DNA from: Formicarius rufipectus
Taxonomy: Eukaryota; Chordata; Aves; Passeriformes; Formicariidae
Direction of reading: 5' to 3'
Length of the DNA: 64,000 bases
Assembly (NCBI GenBank): GCA_013399695.1
Contig: VXAU01003506.1
Location: 62,001 to 126,000 of the forward strand
Numbering within the stretch: position 1 is the stretch's first letter; each line of letters starts with the position of its first letter. Positions 38,036 to 50,347 of this stretch are shown here, piece after piece. The notes beneath the pieces were generated by a model. It searched no databases. It was not told where the DNA came from and was given only the letters and a program-made list of their open reading frames with translations. The translations under genes were made by a program, and so were the position numbers.

Positions 38036-40533
38036 TGTGTGTTTGAGGGGAAAGAGTCTAGGGATCCCTCATTAGGCACATTTAAGGTGGTATCCCTGTG
38101 GTTTGGTAAGACCCCACTAAATGATTCTCGCAGACTGCACCATTCACATGTTGTCTGTGGATTTGTCTAATCCCGTTAGAGATTTGCTTTGTTTACTTTG
38201 TTTTAATCAAAGTTTGTGCAGTTGCTCCCTAGTTTTGTATATGATACATTCTTAATGAATGGCAGCTTTGCAGTGACTTTACCCTGTCTGTGTTTTGTGA
38301 TCCCTGTCCATTGGGAAGTGCACCCAGAGGGACAAAGGGCTAACCTCAGAGCAAAGAAATTGTTTATTATCAAAACTTCTCCTTACAATAAAATTGCTTG
38401 TTATGCAAGAGGTACCCATAACTAATTAGCTATTTGTTATTTTCAAGAAAAATGTAATCTACAATAGTGAGGTCTGACGTAACATCTGTTTCCTTAGCAA
38501 AGGTTTTGAAAATCATAATTCAGGTGAGAATTGCAGGTTTTGTCTGCCTTTGTTGAGATAAATGTATTTTGCCACTCCTCTCAGCTTCTAGTGCTAATTA
38601 CACTGTCACAAAATTCCCTGGATAAATGAAGTTTCAAAACACATACATCCGTTTTGGGCCCTTCCTTGGATTTTCTATGGCTCTTCCTCTTCTCTAAAAG
38701 TGAGTCCTGTTTGTATGACTGTGCAGGTGGAGACCCCGGTTGAGAGTGACTTATCAAGAGGTCCTTTGGGTAATTCCCAGCATCACATATTCAAAAGAAA
38801 GCCCATAAAAAGCATTTGCAGTCTAGGGGCCACCTTCTGTGCAGTGACCGAGTTGGTCTCAAGACCACTTTCCCAACAGGAAGATCTCTCTATCCCTTAT
38901 CCATGCATTTCTCTACCTGTCTTGACATCCATTGCACACAGCACTGATCCAGTTTATCTCACTGACTCACTATGAAAATAGCTGTGTTTTCCACTGTTGG
39001 TTTTACTAAGCAGCACTGACTTGAGGAGGGTCTAGCAAACATCCAGTCTGGGTGGAGACAACGGAGCACATGTGGGTCAGCACATGGCATGGGATGGACA
39101 AATGGAGGTGAAGGGGACCTGGTGATGGTGATGCTTTGGGGTAGCTTGAGGCAGCCTCTAGCAGAGCTCCCTATAACCATGAACTCAGACTAAATAATGA
39201 ACTCAGAAAAAAATAGCTCCTTGGGCAGATAATGGATTTTAAATTTGACAGGAATCTGTTTAACAGGACTGCTTATATATCTTTCAGTTGGTTTTCCCTA
39301 CATGCTAAGGCAGTTTGGTATCCAAATCCTCTCTTAAACCACCTGAAAATTAAGTCCCCCTGAGTACAATTAAAACTGTCCATCTGGGAGCTGTATGGGC
39401 TGAGGGTGCAGATAACCTTTTCAAGGTTACAGACAAAGGCAGGAGCTAAACTTTCCCCAGTGCTGCTCTGAGCAGGGCATCTCAGCACCCTGGCACAGAT
39501 GAAGGGAGATGACGCTTCAGGATACCACAGAGGTTGCTGCATTTTCAGACTCTGTAAAGGATTGATAGCACCCAGAGCACAGTGTTTTCTACAGAGGATC
39601 ACTGAGCAGTACTTCATTCAGTGATTTTACCTGGTGCACAGGATTAGCCAGGAGTTAAACTCTTTGCAAATAGGAGATTTTTCTTCTTTTTTATTTATTT
39701 TTTTTTCCCCTGGAGACTTTGTTGCTTTAAAATAATCTGTCTATGCTTCATCAGTGGACAAAGAAGAGAGAAGAGGCAACAACTGATGAGACCAGGGTAT
39801 TTCATACAAAATGGGCAGATACAAGGCAAAATAAAACGTACGTGTCAAGAGTCAGTCAGATGAAACCTCAGTCCCTGAGCTCACTCAGCTGGCAAACGAC
39901 AAACCTTTTGCTTTCCATCAACTCAGGTACATCTTAGTTCACACCTGAAACAACAGAATAAATGGGGTATTTCAGAGCAGATGCTTCAAAGCTATTTTTA
40001 CCTTTGAAATTTACCACTGAAAACATCTTCTAAATAAAATAAAAGGAAAAAAAAGAAGAACAAAATAAAAAATACCCAATTCATCAAGGAAGGAATGTAA
40101 TGAAAGACTCCGTGGAGTAAGATAACATGCAGATCTCCCAAAAATACCAAGGCACTGGAAGGATTTAAGGAAAATTTATTCCACAGTTGAGAACGCTAGA
40201 CTTACATGGGAAAATTCTTAACGGTGCTTCAACATCAGGCCTGAGAAAGACACATCCTTTCATTCTTCTTTGATTTTTGTCATTGCTGCCTCCCCCCAGA
40301 CCCCCACTCCAAGTATGGAGGCCCATAAAATCTGTGGGGATTTATCTCTCCTCATACCAGAGAGAGCCTGAAAGCTTCCTCTGGAATGCAGGAGGAAAAA
40401 GACATCCTATTATCTTTGAGAAAGGTGCTTCTTCTTAGGCAGAAAAGCGTTCCTGAGTGAAACAAGCCTTAGCTTCATTGCTATAAATCTTCTGAAAAAG
40501 TTATCTACACTTACAGACTCAAATCTTGGAAGG

Positions 40534-40850
40534 TGTCATGGTTTAATCCCTGACAGCAAGTAAATACCATACTGCTGGTTGTTCACTCCTCAACTGATGG
40601 GATTGGGAAGATAATCAGAAGGGTAAAAGCTAGAAAACCTGTGGGTTGAGATAAAGACAGTTTAGTAGACAAAGCAAAAATCACACACACAAGGAAAGCA
40701 AAACAAGGAATTAATTCACTGCTTCCCATGTGTAGGCAGGTGTCCAGCCATCTCAGGAGAGCAGAGCCCCATCACATGTGCTGGTGACTTGGGAAGACAA
40801 GTGCCATAACTCTGAACATCCCCCATTTCTTCCTTTTCCCCCATTCTTTA
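40534..40850 (-). mobile_element. Truncated solo LTR (avian ERVL-like)
   Basis: The piece opens TGTCATGGTTTAATCCCTGA and contains GTGGGTTGAGATAAAGACAG, GCAAAACAAGGAATTAATTC, and CATCTCAGGAGAGCAGAG ahead of CTTGGGAAGACAAGTGCCAT. I recognise these as landmarks of a common bird LTR ending in ...ccatgaca on the minus strand. Only the R/U5 side (~317 bp) remains. U3 is missing where the LINE 3' end begins, so the LTR was cut by the LINE or by a deletion. The poly(A) signal region is mutated. Confidence 0.75.
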
Positions 40851-41104
40851 TTTCATCATCATGGATAGACTTAGCAAATGAAGATTTGGGAGGGGTTTAC
40901 CCACGCTTGCTGCAAGCGCGCTGATGGCTGATAGGGCCAATGCGAGAGAGGCAAGTCTGGTTGCAAAAGGCACAGCAGAAAGTCTCTGTAGGTGATACTA
41001 CCAGGGCACGGTTCTTTCGGTGTTGCCTTTTCTCCTCTAGACTGATTCTGCTTGTGGTTTCAAAGGAGACAGCAGTGTTATAGATTGTGTGTCTCCATGT
41101 CTCC
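40851..41104 (-). pseudogene. Non-CR1 LINE, 3' segment: C-terminus of reverse transcriptase protein
   Basis: Read on the minus strand, one open frame gives ETWRHTIYNTAVSFE, an EEKRQHRKNR basic stretch, then a Cys/His finger CCAFCNQTCLSRIG ... ISHQRAC ... KRG and a TAA stop (plus 40897-40899). This matches the C-terminus I know from a widespread vertebrate endonuclease/reverse-transcriptase LINE that is not CR1. The finger probably binds nucleic acid. Downstream on the minus strand is a short 3' UTR with ATGATGATG, possibly its terminal repeat. The clade (RTE-like or L2-like) was not settled. Confidence 0.78.
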
Positions 41105-41340
41105 CAACTGGAGGCCCACAGTAAGACCCCAAACCACCTTGTCCACGAGCTGACCATACTGCACTCGTTGCTCACACAGAAACAGCTCTGCAGCGCTTAA
41201 CATCCTGCTTTGCAGAGGCTGCTGAGCTTTTTGGGCTGGAAGCCAGCCTGAAGAAGACAGAAGTTCTCTATCAACCTGCACCTCAGGAAGTTTTCCATCA
41301 CCCCCACATCACCATGCAGAAGGCAAATCGAGTTTTAGGG
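41105..41340 (+). pseudogene. Non-CR1 LINE, inverted 5' segment: reverse transcriptase core
   Basis: Read on the plus strand this gives LVHEL, a damaged catalytic box (A-D-H where A-D-D is expected, at 41149-41157, with a small frameshift just before), then ALVAHTETALQ, FAEAAELFGL and LKKTEVLYQPAP, a typical stretch just after the YADD motif in the same LINE family. It lies upstream in the protein yet is on the opposite strand from 40851-41104. The inversion joint is near 41104-41112. Frame breaks and the altered catalytic site show that it is inactive. Confidence 0.78.
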
Positions 41341-41759
41341 GAAAAAAGTATAAATCATATTTTTTTGTGACTTTGGTTAACATGCACGTTAACAAGTCTG
41401 AACTCAGAGGTACTTTATAGGCTTCAGGCTGCTCTACCACCTAATCAGAGCTCTGTTCTCTTCAGAGGTCTAGTGTGATGTCTTGTATAAATAACAAAAT
41501 TAGAGAAGACATCAAAACAACCTGCATCTTTGACTGGCTACTGGAGCCTTCACATAAGTGGCTAATAAATAAATGATTCTTCCATTTATGGCAAAAATCC
41601 CACCCTTCACATTCAGTATTTGATGTGCTGATCATAATTAAACTTCTTACTGAATGCACTTAGAGCAGTAAAGGGGACAAAATGGAGCTTGTAGCATCAT
41701 GTTTTTGTCATCATGAGTAAATAATTTCCTTGAAACTGCAGTCTCCTTACCAGCTAAAG

Positions 41760-42080
41760 ACGGTCTCATCTTAAGCGCATCTGGCATTGTCAACAAATCC
41801 CGTGTCTTTTCACTTGATTAATCATGGAGTTTAAAGAAGTAGTTATTTCACTGATAAATGAGATATCATATACATTCACAGAACTGCTATAGATATTTAA
41901 TCACTGCCATCAGCTCATTACAGCTTTTAAGGGTGTGTGTGAATATTCCACGTTAACAGAACAAACCTCCAGGTGGAAGGTTAACAGTACTTTTAAAATC
42001 AAAGTGACATTGCAGAATAGGTCAGTCACTGCCTTTTAGATTTGGTACTTGCACCACAGGATCTTTCATGAGACACCATA
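41760..42080. promoter_or_regulatory. Candidate conserved non-coding element
   Basis: This non-repetitive block contains CTTGATTAATCATGG, GATATTTAATCACTGCC, CACGTTAACAG, CCTCCAGGTGGAAGG and GGTTAACAG. The motif mix suits an enhancer, but that is only compositional evidence. Confidence 0.22.
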
Positions 42081-45000
42081 CCCAGCAATGACCGGCCAAG
42101 GTCGCAGCCAGTGGGAAGTGGAGCAGTTGTGCTGAAATCTGGGGAACTATTCCTGTTGGAGATGCAAAGCGCTGTGGGTACTGCCAGCTGAGAAAGCACC
42201 CTGCCTCATCATTGCAAAGTGTGACACAAGGCTAAAAGCAGAACACAAAATGTGTCAAATATACACAATACCTCATGGGCAAACTGCCTCTGGTCCTCGG
42301 CAGTCAACAGTACGAGTGATCATTTTATGCCTCTCTTCACTCTTCTTTGCAGTGGGTAAGAGCGGACCTGCTCAACAGTGATGATAAATGCTCACTTTAG
42401 GAGAGGTGATTGTCATTCTACTAGTTTGCTACTCCAAGCCGAGGTGTCTGCATTGTTTTCTTTCAAAAGGTTGTCTTTAAATGCAGCAGCATAAGATCAA
42501 CTCTGTCTTGCTGAGCTATTGGGGAAAGATTATAAGGAAATTTTTTATTTCAACCAGCAGTGGGCTTATCAGATAGGCTGAAATCTCTCACCTGCATGTG
42601 CACAGCTCCTTGGGAAGTCGCAGACCTCACACCTTGCTAACTGATGCTGTTCATCTTGATGTATTACCTCACACTGAATCTATCTCCGTTTCAAAGCCTT
42701 TGGGGGAAAGTGCAGATAAATGGTGAAAGATTTGTTTTCTTTACTCGTGCAGTTCATTCACTGGTTTGTACGAACGCCTGCAGAATGACTTGAGTCAAGT
42801 TAGGCTGTGTTCACTCAGACAACAGTCTTGGAGGAACCTGAAGAAATGACCAAATATGCTTCCTAAGGGATTTTTTTCATAATCAACTTAGAGGCTTTCA
42901 CTTGCAGGGTCTGTTTAAGATGTGGTTTTAATAACTGGAACAGAAAAAAAGAAGTTTCAGCATGAAATGGTCAGGAGAGCATTCTAGGAAAATAATTTTC
43001 AAAAAGAAAGACTTGTTTAACATGCTTCTCCGGATTTCTGAGTAGGATTAGCACTGTTTGTATGAATAGCAAGGTTTTCTGGAGGATAACAGTTTTGTAG
43101 GGAACATTTATTTTTAGCAACGTATTTCTGAGTTGCAACAAATTTGAAAACCTTCTTATTCTGAAATTAGGATGTTCAAGTTTTTGATTTGAAATTGTCA
43201 CAGCAGGAGTAACAAAGGGTTCCATCTTGGGATTAAAAAGCACAATGACACTCCTCAACCTTTCCAACAAAGACTGTTGAAAGGTATGAGTGTAGGCATA
43301 GGCAAAGTAAGTGGTTGAAGAGGGCAGAAGGTTATGGAAACAACAAGATAGTGACAGTGGGACGAGTGGGATATTTGAGACAAGTTCTCTTCTAAGTTAC
43401 CAGGGGATTTTTACATATGGTTTTCTCTGTCAACTGTAGTAATCCTTACAATAGTGAAATAGGGAAGAACTCTGACAGGGACTTCAGGTTGTAGCTGCTT
43501 CTCAGGAGACCTTAGTATGGGCAATTCAGGCCTTGATCGAGTGAAGAATCTCAGGTCACCTTTAATTTGATGTTAATGAGTAATCACATCTTCAAACAAG
43601 AGCAGTTTGTTCAAGTCTGCCCTGCAAGATGGTCTTAAAGTGACAAATATCCTTTCTTTGACCTTGCTAAAAAAATCAGACACATATGTTTTCACGTGGA
43701 GCCCACTCACAGAACAGAAAGAGCACCTGGAAATCATGAGAGAACAAAGAAGATTTTTATTTCACTGCAGCTGAAGCCAGAGAAGCAATGTGCAGAGCTA
43801 CAAGGAAGAAGAAACAATACAGGCAGCTCTGCCAGATGATGATGTACCAGAAGTCCCAAAGATTTAGATTTGTTTGAAGGCTGTTAAGGGATATGAACCC
43901 ACACACTTAAAAGGAGCTGCCTTTTGAACATAAAACAAAAACAAGCCAGCCCTCTGAAAGGAAGGAATAAAAGCTGCTTGATGTATTCTGACAGCAAAAT
44001 TAGAAAGCAGACACATATAAAAGCCAATGAGCAAACTGTGCAAGTCAAGAAAAATGATGTGCCCCGTATTCTTTTAATAGTTTATTACTTAGCAGATTAC
44101 ATGATATTTGACACTGATGCTTGAAAAGCCTCCTGCTGTTTAACAGTACTCTGCAATAAAATGCTGTAATCTGTTAATGCAGCACACTGCCACTATAACC
44201 CAGAATTTGTATGGGAATAATTCCCTGCCCTTCAGTCTGTCTGTCATTTTGCTTAAAAAAAAGAGCAGAAAGTGTGACCTCTCCATGCTCTTTTCCCTGA
44301 TTACATGCCCCTAACCCTGACTGCTTCTCTCTGAGAGAGTCCTTCTGTTTGGATTTTTCTTCTAGTTACCCTTTTCCAGTGTTATTCAGAGACTGCAGAG
44401 GGAATGGCAAGAATACACAGAAAACTGAAACAAAGGAGGTAAGGCAGCAGTACGTGGAGGGAAAATTGCCATTTCCCACATTCAGGGAAAGAGGCTGTGC
44501 CACAGCAGAGGGTGGAGGTCCCTCAGGCAGGCGGAAAGACTAGTCTGCATGGGATTAGAGCTCCAACTGAAGGGTGCCGAGGAGGCATGATGTTGCTTGA
44601 AACAACAGGCTGGAAAGGTGATTCTCTTGGCATTTGGAGTTGGCAGAAGGGATAGAGAATAGTTCCTGCAAAAGATAAATTCGACAGACAGAAATGGGGG
44701 GCCACATCTAAGAAATGTTACCCTCTAAATATCCAAGATATGAATGTGGCTTCTGCTAGAGAGAAGGCCACATTAAAAAACAAGAATGAACTGAAGAGTT
44801 TAGTGGGTTTTGTTAAATATCTGATGAGAAAGGTGGAGCAGAGCTCTTATTTTTCCACTATAACATAACAGTGCTGTAAGCAATCCATGACAATGCATTT
44901 CTTGAATATTTCTCTCCTTCAATAGTTATAGCAGTAGCTGCTGGAATTAATTATGATTAATTTAATTATAGGTATAAACCAGGTCCTTTTCAAAGTGAAT

Positions 45001-47209
45001 TATAGTTTCCTTCAATAGTATGTGGTAGTTAAGCACTGATAATTAAGGGTTTGAATGAGGGCTTGACAGTGCATATTCCCATAATTGAAATTCCTCTGCA
45101 AACCCCATAGTGTTTGCAATCCAGCACACAGATATAAGCTTTCTCTGGTTGAGGTTTGTTTTTTTTTGGTGTCACTACATATATATATCTTTATAAAGTA
45201 AGTTACCATGAAGGGTTGCCTCTTATCAACCTACTGCTGATTGCATAAGATGTCTAATAATTCATTTAACATGTTTATTGCTGTAGTTCTGTCTTAATAG
45301 GGCAGGTAGGAAGATGATGGTGCAGTGGGTTTGAAATTCCAGTGTCGGTTCCATTGGTGTGGGAGCGGGAGGGGATTTGCACGGAACCTGAAGTCTCTGG
45401 CTCCGACCCAGAGGGAAGAGCTTCTCAAAGACTGCAGGGAGGACATTTTTCAGGGAAACCTAGTTCTTTCACAGAAGATATGTTTGTAGATTGTGTGTTT
45501 CTGAGAGCTCAGGTGCCAATAACATGTCCTACTTGAAGCACAAACTCACCTCAGCATATGGTGACAGTGCAGTGTGAGTGGCTGGTAGTCGACAGACAGC
45601 ATGTGGTTCTTGGGAATACCTGTCCTTGGACTGGTTGTAGGTATGTCCAGCAAACTGGATGGGGTTTTGTGCTCTTTAAATACTATGGGAAAATGTGCAG
45701 GTTTAAGGAGCCATTAGTCTACTCAGTATGGAGTTACCTGTAATTACCAAGTATCTCCTTTTGCAGGTTTAAGCATAATCCATGCTAGATTCAGATTCTC
45801 TTCACAGTAAAATTTGTCACGGGGTGCAACAAGGAGAGAAAGATAATTTCTGGGGTTGTGACAGGAGCTGGGCATTAGTGGAAGCTTGACACCCAGCAGG
45901 GAATAGCAAAGGTCTTTGGTCTCTTCCACTTTCACACAACAGCTCCATAATCCACAAAACTAGGGGAGGTTTACACATCACACTCCACTGACTTCGTATC
46001 AGGCCAAGCAATCTGTTGTGTAAAAACATGCACCCATTCCTTCCTATGGGATAAAATGACACTACTGGAAGTGAGTAAACAAGCATCCAGGATGCAGTTC
46101 AGCTCAGGACAAAGGTGATGTTGATTAAGTATAACTCAAAGATGCAGCATCATGGGGGAGGCAGCAAATGCCACTCCCTTCTCCTGTCCTTTCCAGGCTT
46201 TTCTCTCAGCCACAGAGGGAGGAAAAGTTTTCACATTGAATTTGAAGTCTTTTGTCAGGTTGTCACAACCTTAACATTATTTAAATGCAATTTTTTAGTC
46301 TATGAATTTGAATTATCCATGGATTCGATTCATTACCAACACATGCCTAGTAGCCAGTTTCTAAATTATGTTGCTGCTGACTTGAATTATTATAAATAAG
46401 ACTGTGCCAAATGTCAATTGATTATTCAGGAGTAATCAATAGAGAGAGAGAAACGACAGCTTTGGTTGACTAACAGCAAATGATTTTTATTCCACAGTCC
46501 TGGAATTTAGAGTAAGGTGGTAAGTCATGCTGCACACTAGTCCCTCAACAAACAGCTGTAAAAGAAAAGAGATGCTGGCCTCCTTACAAGTAAGAACCAG
46601 CAAGGTTTCGTTGGGACCACAAGCACAAATGTCCCTGCAAAAGGCTTGCAATTTATAAACCTCCAGATTTAGTCACCGACTTTTTCTTAGACTAGGTTGG
46701 GGTTTTTTTTCCCCACACAAAGGAGCTCCTTATGGATCCTCTCTCTGCACCATTGCAGTTGTGATGCTGGTGTGGCCAGTTGGCAGTGACTGACTTGCCA
46801 AGTGCCCACCCAGACACTGACTCCCCTCCCCAGCAGGATGCGGACAGAAATGAGGTGAAAAAAACATCCTTGGGTCAAGATAGAGAGAGGAAGGATCAGC
46901 TACCAGTAACTGTCACTGACAAAACAGTCATGACTTGGGAAAAGTGAAGTTTATATGTTTTCCCAGAAGTGCCACCACAGTGGCTGAAGGTCTCAGGAAC
47001 AAAAAGGAAAGAACTACCTTAGCATAATTCAAAGGGAAGCTTTGCTGCCAGATTGTGATCGTCTTTGCAAAAGGCTTTCACCTTGCCCAGAGATAGGCCA
47101 TGCCCTCGAAACACATCTTTTCATCACCCTTCTCAGCATGAGAATCTGAAGCCAAAGAGGAAATCAAATATATATGTATTTTGTGTGATTGGAAGGTAGA
47201 CTGCATTAG

Positions 47210-47770
47210 TTGTCATGTCTTTTCATATTTGCACACTGTTGCCAAAGGGAACTTATACCTGGGCACCTGGATAGTTGTCAGTCACCTTGTCTAGGTGTAA
47301 AGTTGCATTTGCCAGTGCTTGGAACAAAGACAGAGGGTTTATACTCAGAGACTGGGGTCTGGAAGCAGATTTCATTCTGCTCCTGGAATTACATGGGGTT
47401 GCCTCCAGCAGAGGCCTCTGTGAGTGAAAGTATTTTAAACTTCAACATCAAAATTCACCCAAGAAATACATCAGAACCCTCAGAAATACTTAAGGGAATA
47501 GCCAAAAACAGAGCAGATGAAGGACCCTCCAGTGGAAAGAGTTGTCCTGAGCTCAATAGGTCTCATTGGTTATGCAGCATTGATGGAAAAGAGCAGCGAT
47601 CCTGTCATAGAGACATAACCAACCCCTATATCTACAACCCCTATATCTACAACCAAATGTCCAGGCTTATTTCTAATGAACAAATTAAAACACAGCACAT
47701 GAAGTTTATCACTTGTGTAAATTTATGGATTTTATTACAGTCACAGAGGAAAAACCTGTTATTGCTGTAA
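47210..47770 (+). other. Longest ORF in the window (186 codons), no recognised product
   Basis: Open for 186 codons from ATG. I see no signal peptide followed by a clear domain, no family motif and no repeats apart from NPYIY twice, which comes from the 15-bp DNA duplication. In 64 kb of this base composition roughly one ORF of this size is expected by chance, so it is not called a gene. Confidence 0.15.
47621..47650. repeat. Exact 15-bp tandem duplication
   Basis: AACCCCTATATCTAC occurs twice head to tail. Its length is a multiple of three and it lies inside the 186-codon ORF, so the frame is kept. Confidence 0.95.
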
Positions 47771-48034
47771 CACATGCAGTCTTGTCAGTTCTCATTCTCA
47801 CATTCTCCCGGTGCTTGCTGATTTTTGAAAGACTGCTGGAGTCCTGCAGCTGCAGGGTTCCCTGCAGAGGACTTCAGCACTCAAAATAAGCAAATTAAAT
47901 AGGAGACATGTTTCTAGATACTGTATCTGAAAAGGGAAGCTTTAAAAATATGAACCTATAAAGCAAAATCAAGAGAATTCTAGAGACTCCTTGAGCAGTG
48001 TGAAACAGAGATGATATTCAGCCTATATGGGGTG

Positions 48035-48116
48035 CTTTTTGTTTGTTTGTTTGGGATTTTTGTTGCTGCTTTGGGGGTTTTTTGTTGTTGTTGATTTTTT
48101 TTTATTATTAAAAAAA
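48035..48116. repeat. (TTTG)n / T-rich simple repeat
   Basis: GTTT units, then GTTGTTGTT, then T-rich and A-rich sequence. ORFs on both strands across it are artefacts of low complexity. Confidence 0.88.
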
Positions 48117-48227
48117 CCTCCATACAGGGAAAGCACTAGAGATTTTTTTGCTATTTTGCAGGGAGACATGAAACCCATGATCAGAAGAAATATTGCTAGG
48201 CCTGAGATTTTTGACACTTGTCTCAAA

Positions 48228-48737
48228 TCATATTAGAGTCAAAAAGGTAAACTTTGTGGTTTTTAATTTGGGGGCCAGTTTAGAAGAATTAGGTATGGCT
48301 ATCTTTGGGTGATGCTGCTGCAGTGATGTTGGTAAGGGCTGTAAAATCACTGTCACCAGTGACAAAAATGCTGGAGCTCCAGCTGCAGAGATCTCTGGGA
48401 CTGGGAGAATGACTGCAAGGAGCTGGGAGAAGAGGATATTGGATGAGGGTTTTGATTGTATGGCAATAACTTGAATATTCCACTTTAAAGTGAAGCGGGT
48501 ATGTACTTCTTGTGGGTGTATGCCAGTTGCTAGCTGTGTTAGGAGAGGAATTAGCCCTCCTTTATTACTGTATGTTTTCTGGAAAGACTGTGCTTTGCTG
48601 TGTTTGATGTGAAAGGGAGCAGCAGCAAACACTACAGCAGTCTGTCTTGCCCTTGCTTTGGCCTGCAGCGGGTCATTTGAAGATGAACTCTGCAAATAAG
48701 CCTGGAGCTTGGTTGCAGTGCCATGGGAGCTGCCCAT
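48228..48737 (-). other. 169-codon ORF on the minus strand, no recognised product
   Basis: The predicted peptide is rich in Ser, Ala, Leu and Lys, with no domain, membrane segment or motif that I recognise. It may be chance. It is listed because its composition is less skewed than that of most ORFs here and it lies just past the 186-codon ORF on the other strand. Confidence 0.13.
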
Positions 48738-49128
48738 GGTGTATGGGATACAGGAAAATGCTTAGTTGGGATGGAGGTGAGGAGGCTGCTGAGGTTTTGT
48801 GAAGTAGTTTTCTCCTATACCCACAGTCCCTGCATAGTGCAGGGGTGGAGCTGTACTTCTTCCTATGCTCTGAATTCCACCTTTATACAGCATAGCTAGG
48901 TGGGTAGACCCCTTCTCTTTTCTGGCAACATCCATATGACATCATAGCTTTAGACTTTACCTCAAAGCATACACATGAAATAGCTTGAGTCTTCAGGGCA
49001 AACCTGCAGCATATGGCATGGTTGGACTGAAATCTCATCAGAAAAACACAATTTTCTTTGTGCCTGTCTGTTCTGGGACACTTTGACTTTAGTCACCTTT
49101 GCATTTTCATGAGCTTTTGGTTTTTCTG

Positions 49129-49214
49129 TGTTTTTTGCTGTTTTTATTGGTTTGTTGTTGTTGTGGGTTTTTTGTTTGTTTGTTTGTTTTTGTTTTGTTT
49201 TGTTTTTTGTTTTT
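49129..49214. repeat. (TTTG)n(TTTTG)n simple repeat
   Basis: GTTG, GTTT and GTTTT units over ~85 bp, ending about 110 bp before the CR1 fragment. Confidence 0.9.
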
Positions 49215-49324
49215 AATGGTTTTCTTTGCGTACTGAACACATAATGATGTTACAATAACTTTGGTTGTGGAGAGGGCCCTGTGCAAGAGTATGTATTATT
49301 AAGTAACCTGACACTAAGCCATTT

Positions 49325-49836
49325 TTGGTGCTACAGTATAAGAAAGATATTCAGCTCTTAGAGAGCATCCAAATGAGGGCAATGAAAATGGTGAAGGGCC
49401 TTGAGGGGAAGCCATATGAGGAATGACTGAGAACACCTGATCTGTTCAGCCTGGAGAAGGGGAGACTGAGGGGAGACCTCATTGCAGTTACAACTTCCTT
49501 GTGAGGGGCAGAGGAGGGCCAAGCACTAATCTCTTCTCTGTGGGGACCAGTGACAGAATCTGAGAGAATGGCCTGAAGTTGTGTCAGGGGAGGCTTAGTT
49601 TAGATATTAGTGAAAGGTTCTTCACCCAGGGTGTGGTTGGGCACTGGAAGAGGCTCCCCAGGCCAGTGGTCACAGCACTTACCCTGACAGAATTCAAGAA
49701 GTATTTGGACAATGCTCTCAGACACATGGTGTGATTCTTGGACATGTCTTGTGTAGGGGTAAGAGCTGGGCTTGGATCATCCTTTGATGATCCTTGTGAT
49801 CTTCCAGCTCAGGATTTTCTATGATTCTATGATTAT
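49325..49836 (+). mobile_element. CR1 LINE 3' end (5'-truncated)
   Basis: The element begins within the last part of the reverse transcriptase (MVKGLEGKPYEE, LFSLEKGRLRGDLI) and runs to the genuine CR1 3' end: GATGATCCTTGTGATCTTCC, CAGCTCAGGATTTTC, then TATGATTCTATGATT, the octamer-type tail. Stops and frameshifts break the coding part. This is the usual result of 5'-truncated CR1 retrotransposition. No flanking duplication was seen. Confidence 0.92.
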
Positions 49837-50347
49837 ACAAGCAACCATGCCACAGTAGAAAAATGTTTATATTGGTGAAACTGGGCTGAATGGAGGGGGA
49901 TTCAGTTTCTTTGTATGCTGTTATTTAAGAATGTGTAGGATGTTAAGCATCCTTGGGAAAAGACTGACTGCTACAATATGTCTTTGTGTGGCTGTCATGG
50001 CATTTCCCGAGTGGGTGATGCAACTTTCCTTGTGGCTGCTCTCTGAACCTGCCCTCACTACCGTACTTTGAAGCTCAGGGCTAAAAATGGTGCTGTCTCC
50101 ATGTTGTGTGCAGCTTTTGGCAGCTCCTCTTACTGAAACCCTTGTGAAAAAAGTGCATGGCAAGAAAAGTTAAGAGAGTGTTTTTGGACAAGGTGAGGGT
50201 ACTTGTACTCTGTGCTCCTGTACACAGTTAAGCACAGGTTTGAAGTGGTGGAAAAAGCTTCTCTTAGCATTTAAATAAAGATACAGTCTGGGATGTTTAA
50301 CAGAGAAAATTCTTGCAGATGATGATGAGGAGAATGGCAGTGAAACC

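Larger units (their letters stand above)
33681..40533. other. Long unique non-coding stretch
   Basis: No gene or clear transposon. An A16 run sits at 35235-35250, and a 12-bp perfect palindrome TGTTAATTAACA lies at 37984-37995. ORFs up to 133 codons (34773-35174) show no family features. Confidence 0.5.
41341..48034. other. Unique non-coding stretch
   Basis: No gene is recognised. A possible conserved block lies at 41760-42080, a 15-bp tandem duplication at 47621-47650, and a 186-codon ORF at 47210-47770. The section 46440-47180 looks repeat-like to me but could not be assigned. Confidence 0.45.

Noticed and set aside
48962..49240. 92-codon minus-strand ORF rich in K, T, N and Q
   Set aside because: It is a translation of the complementary strand of the TTTG tract.
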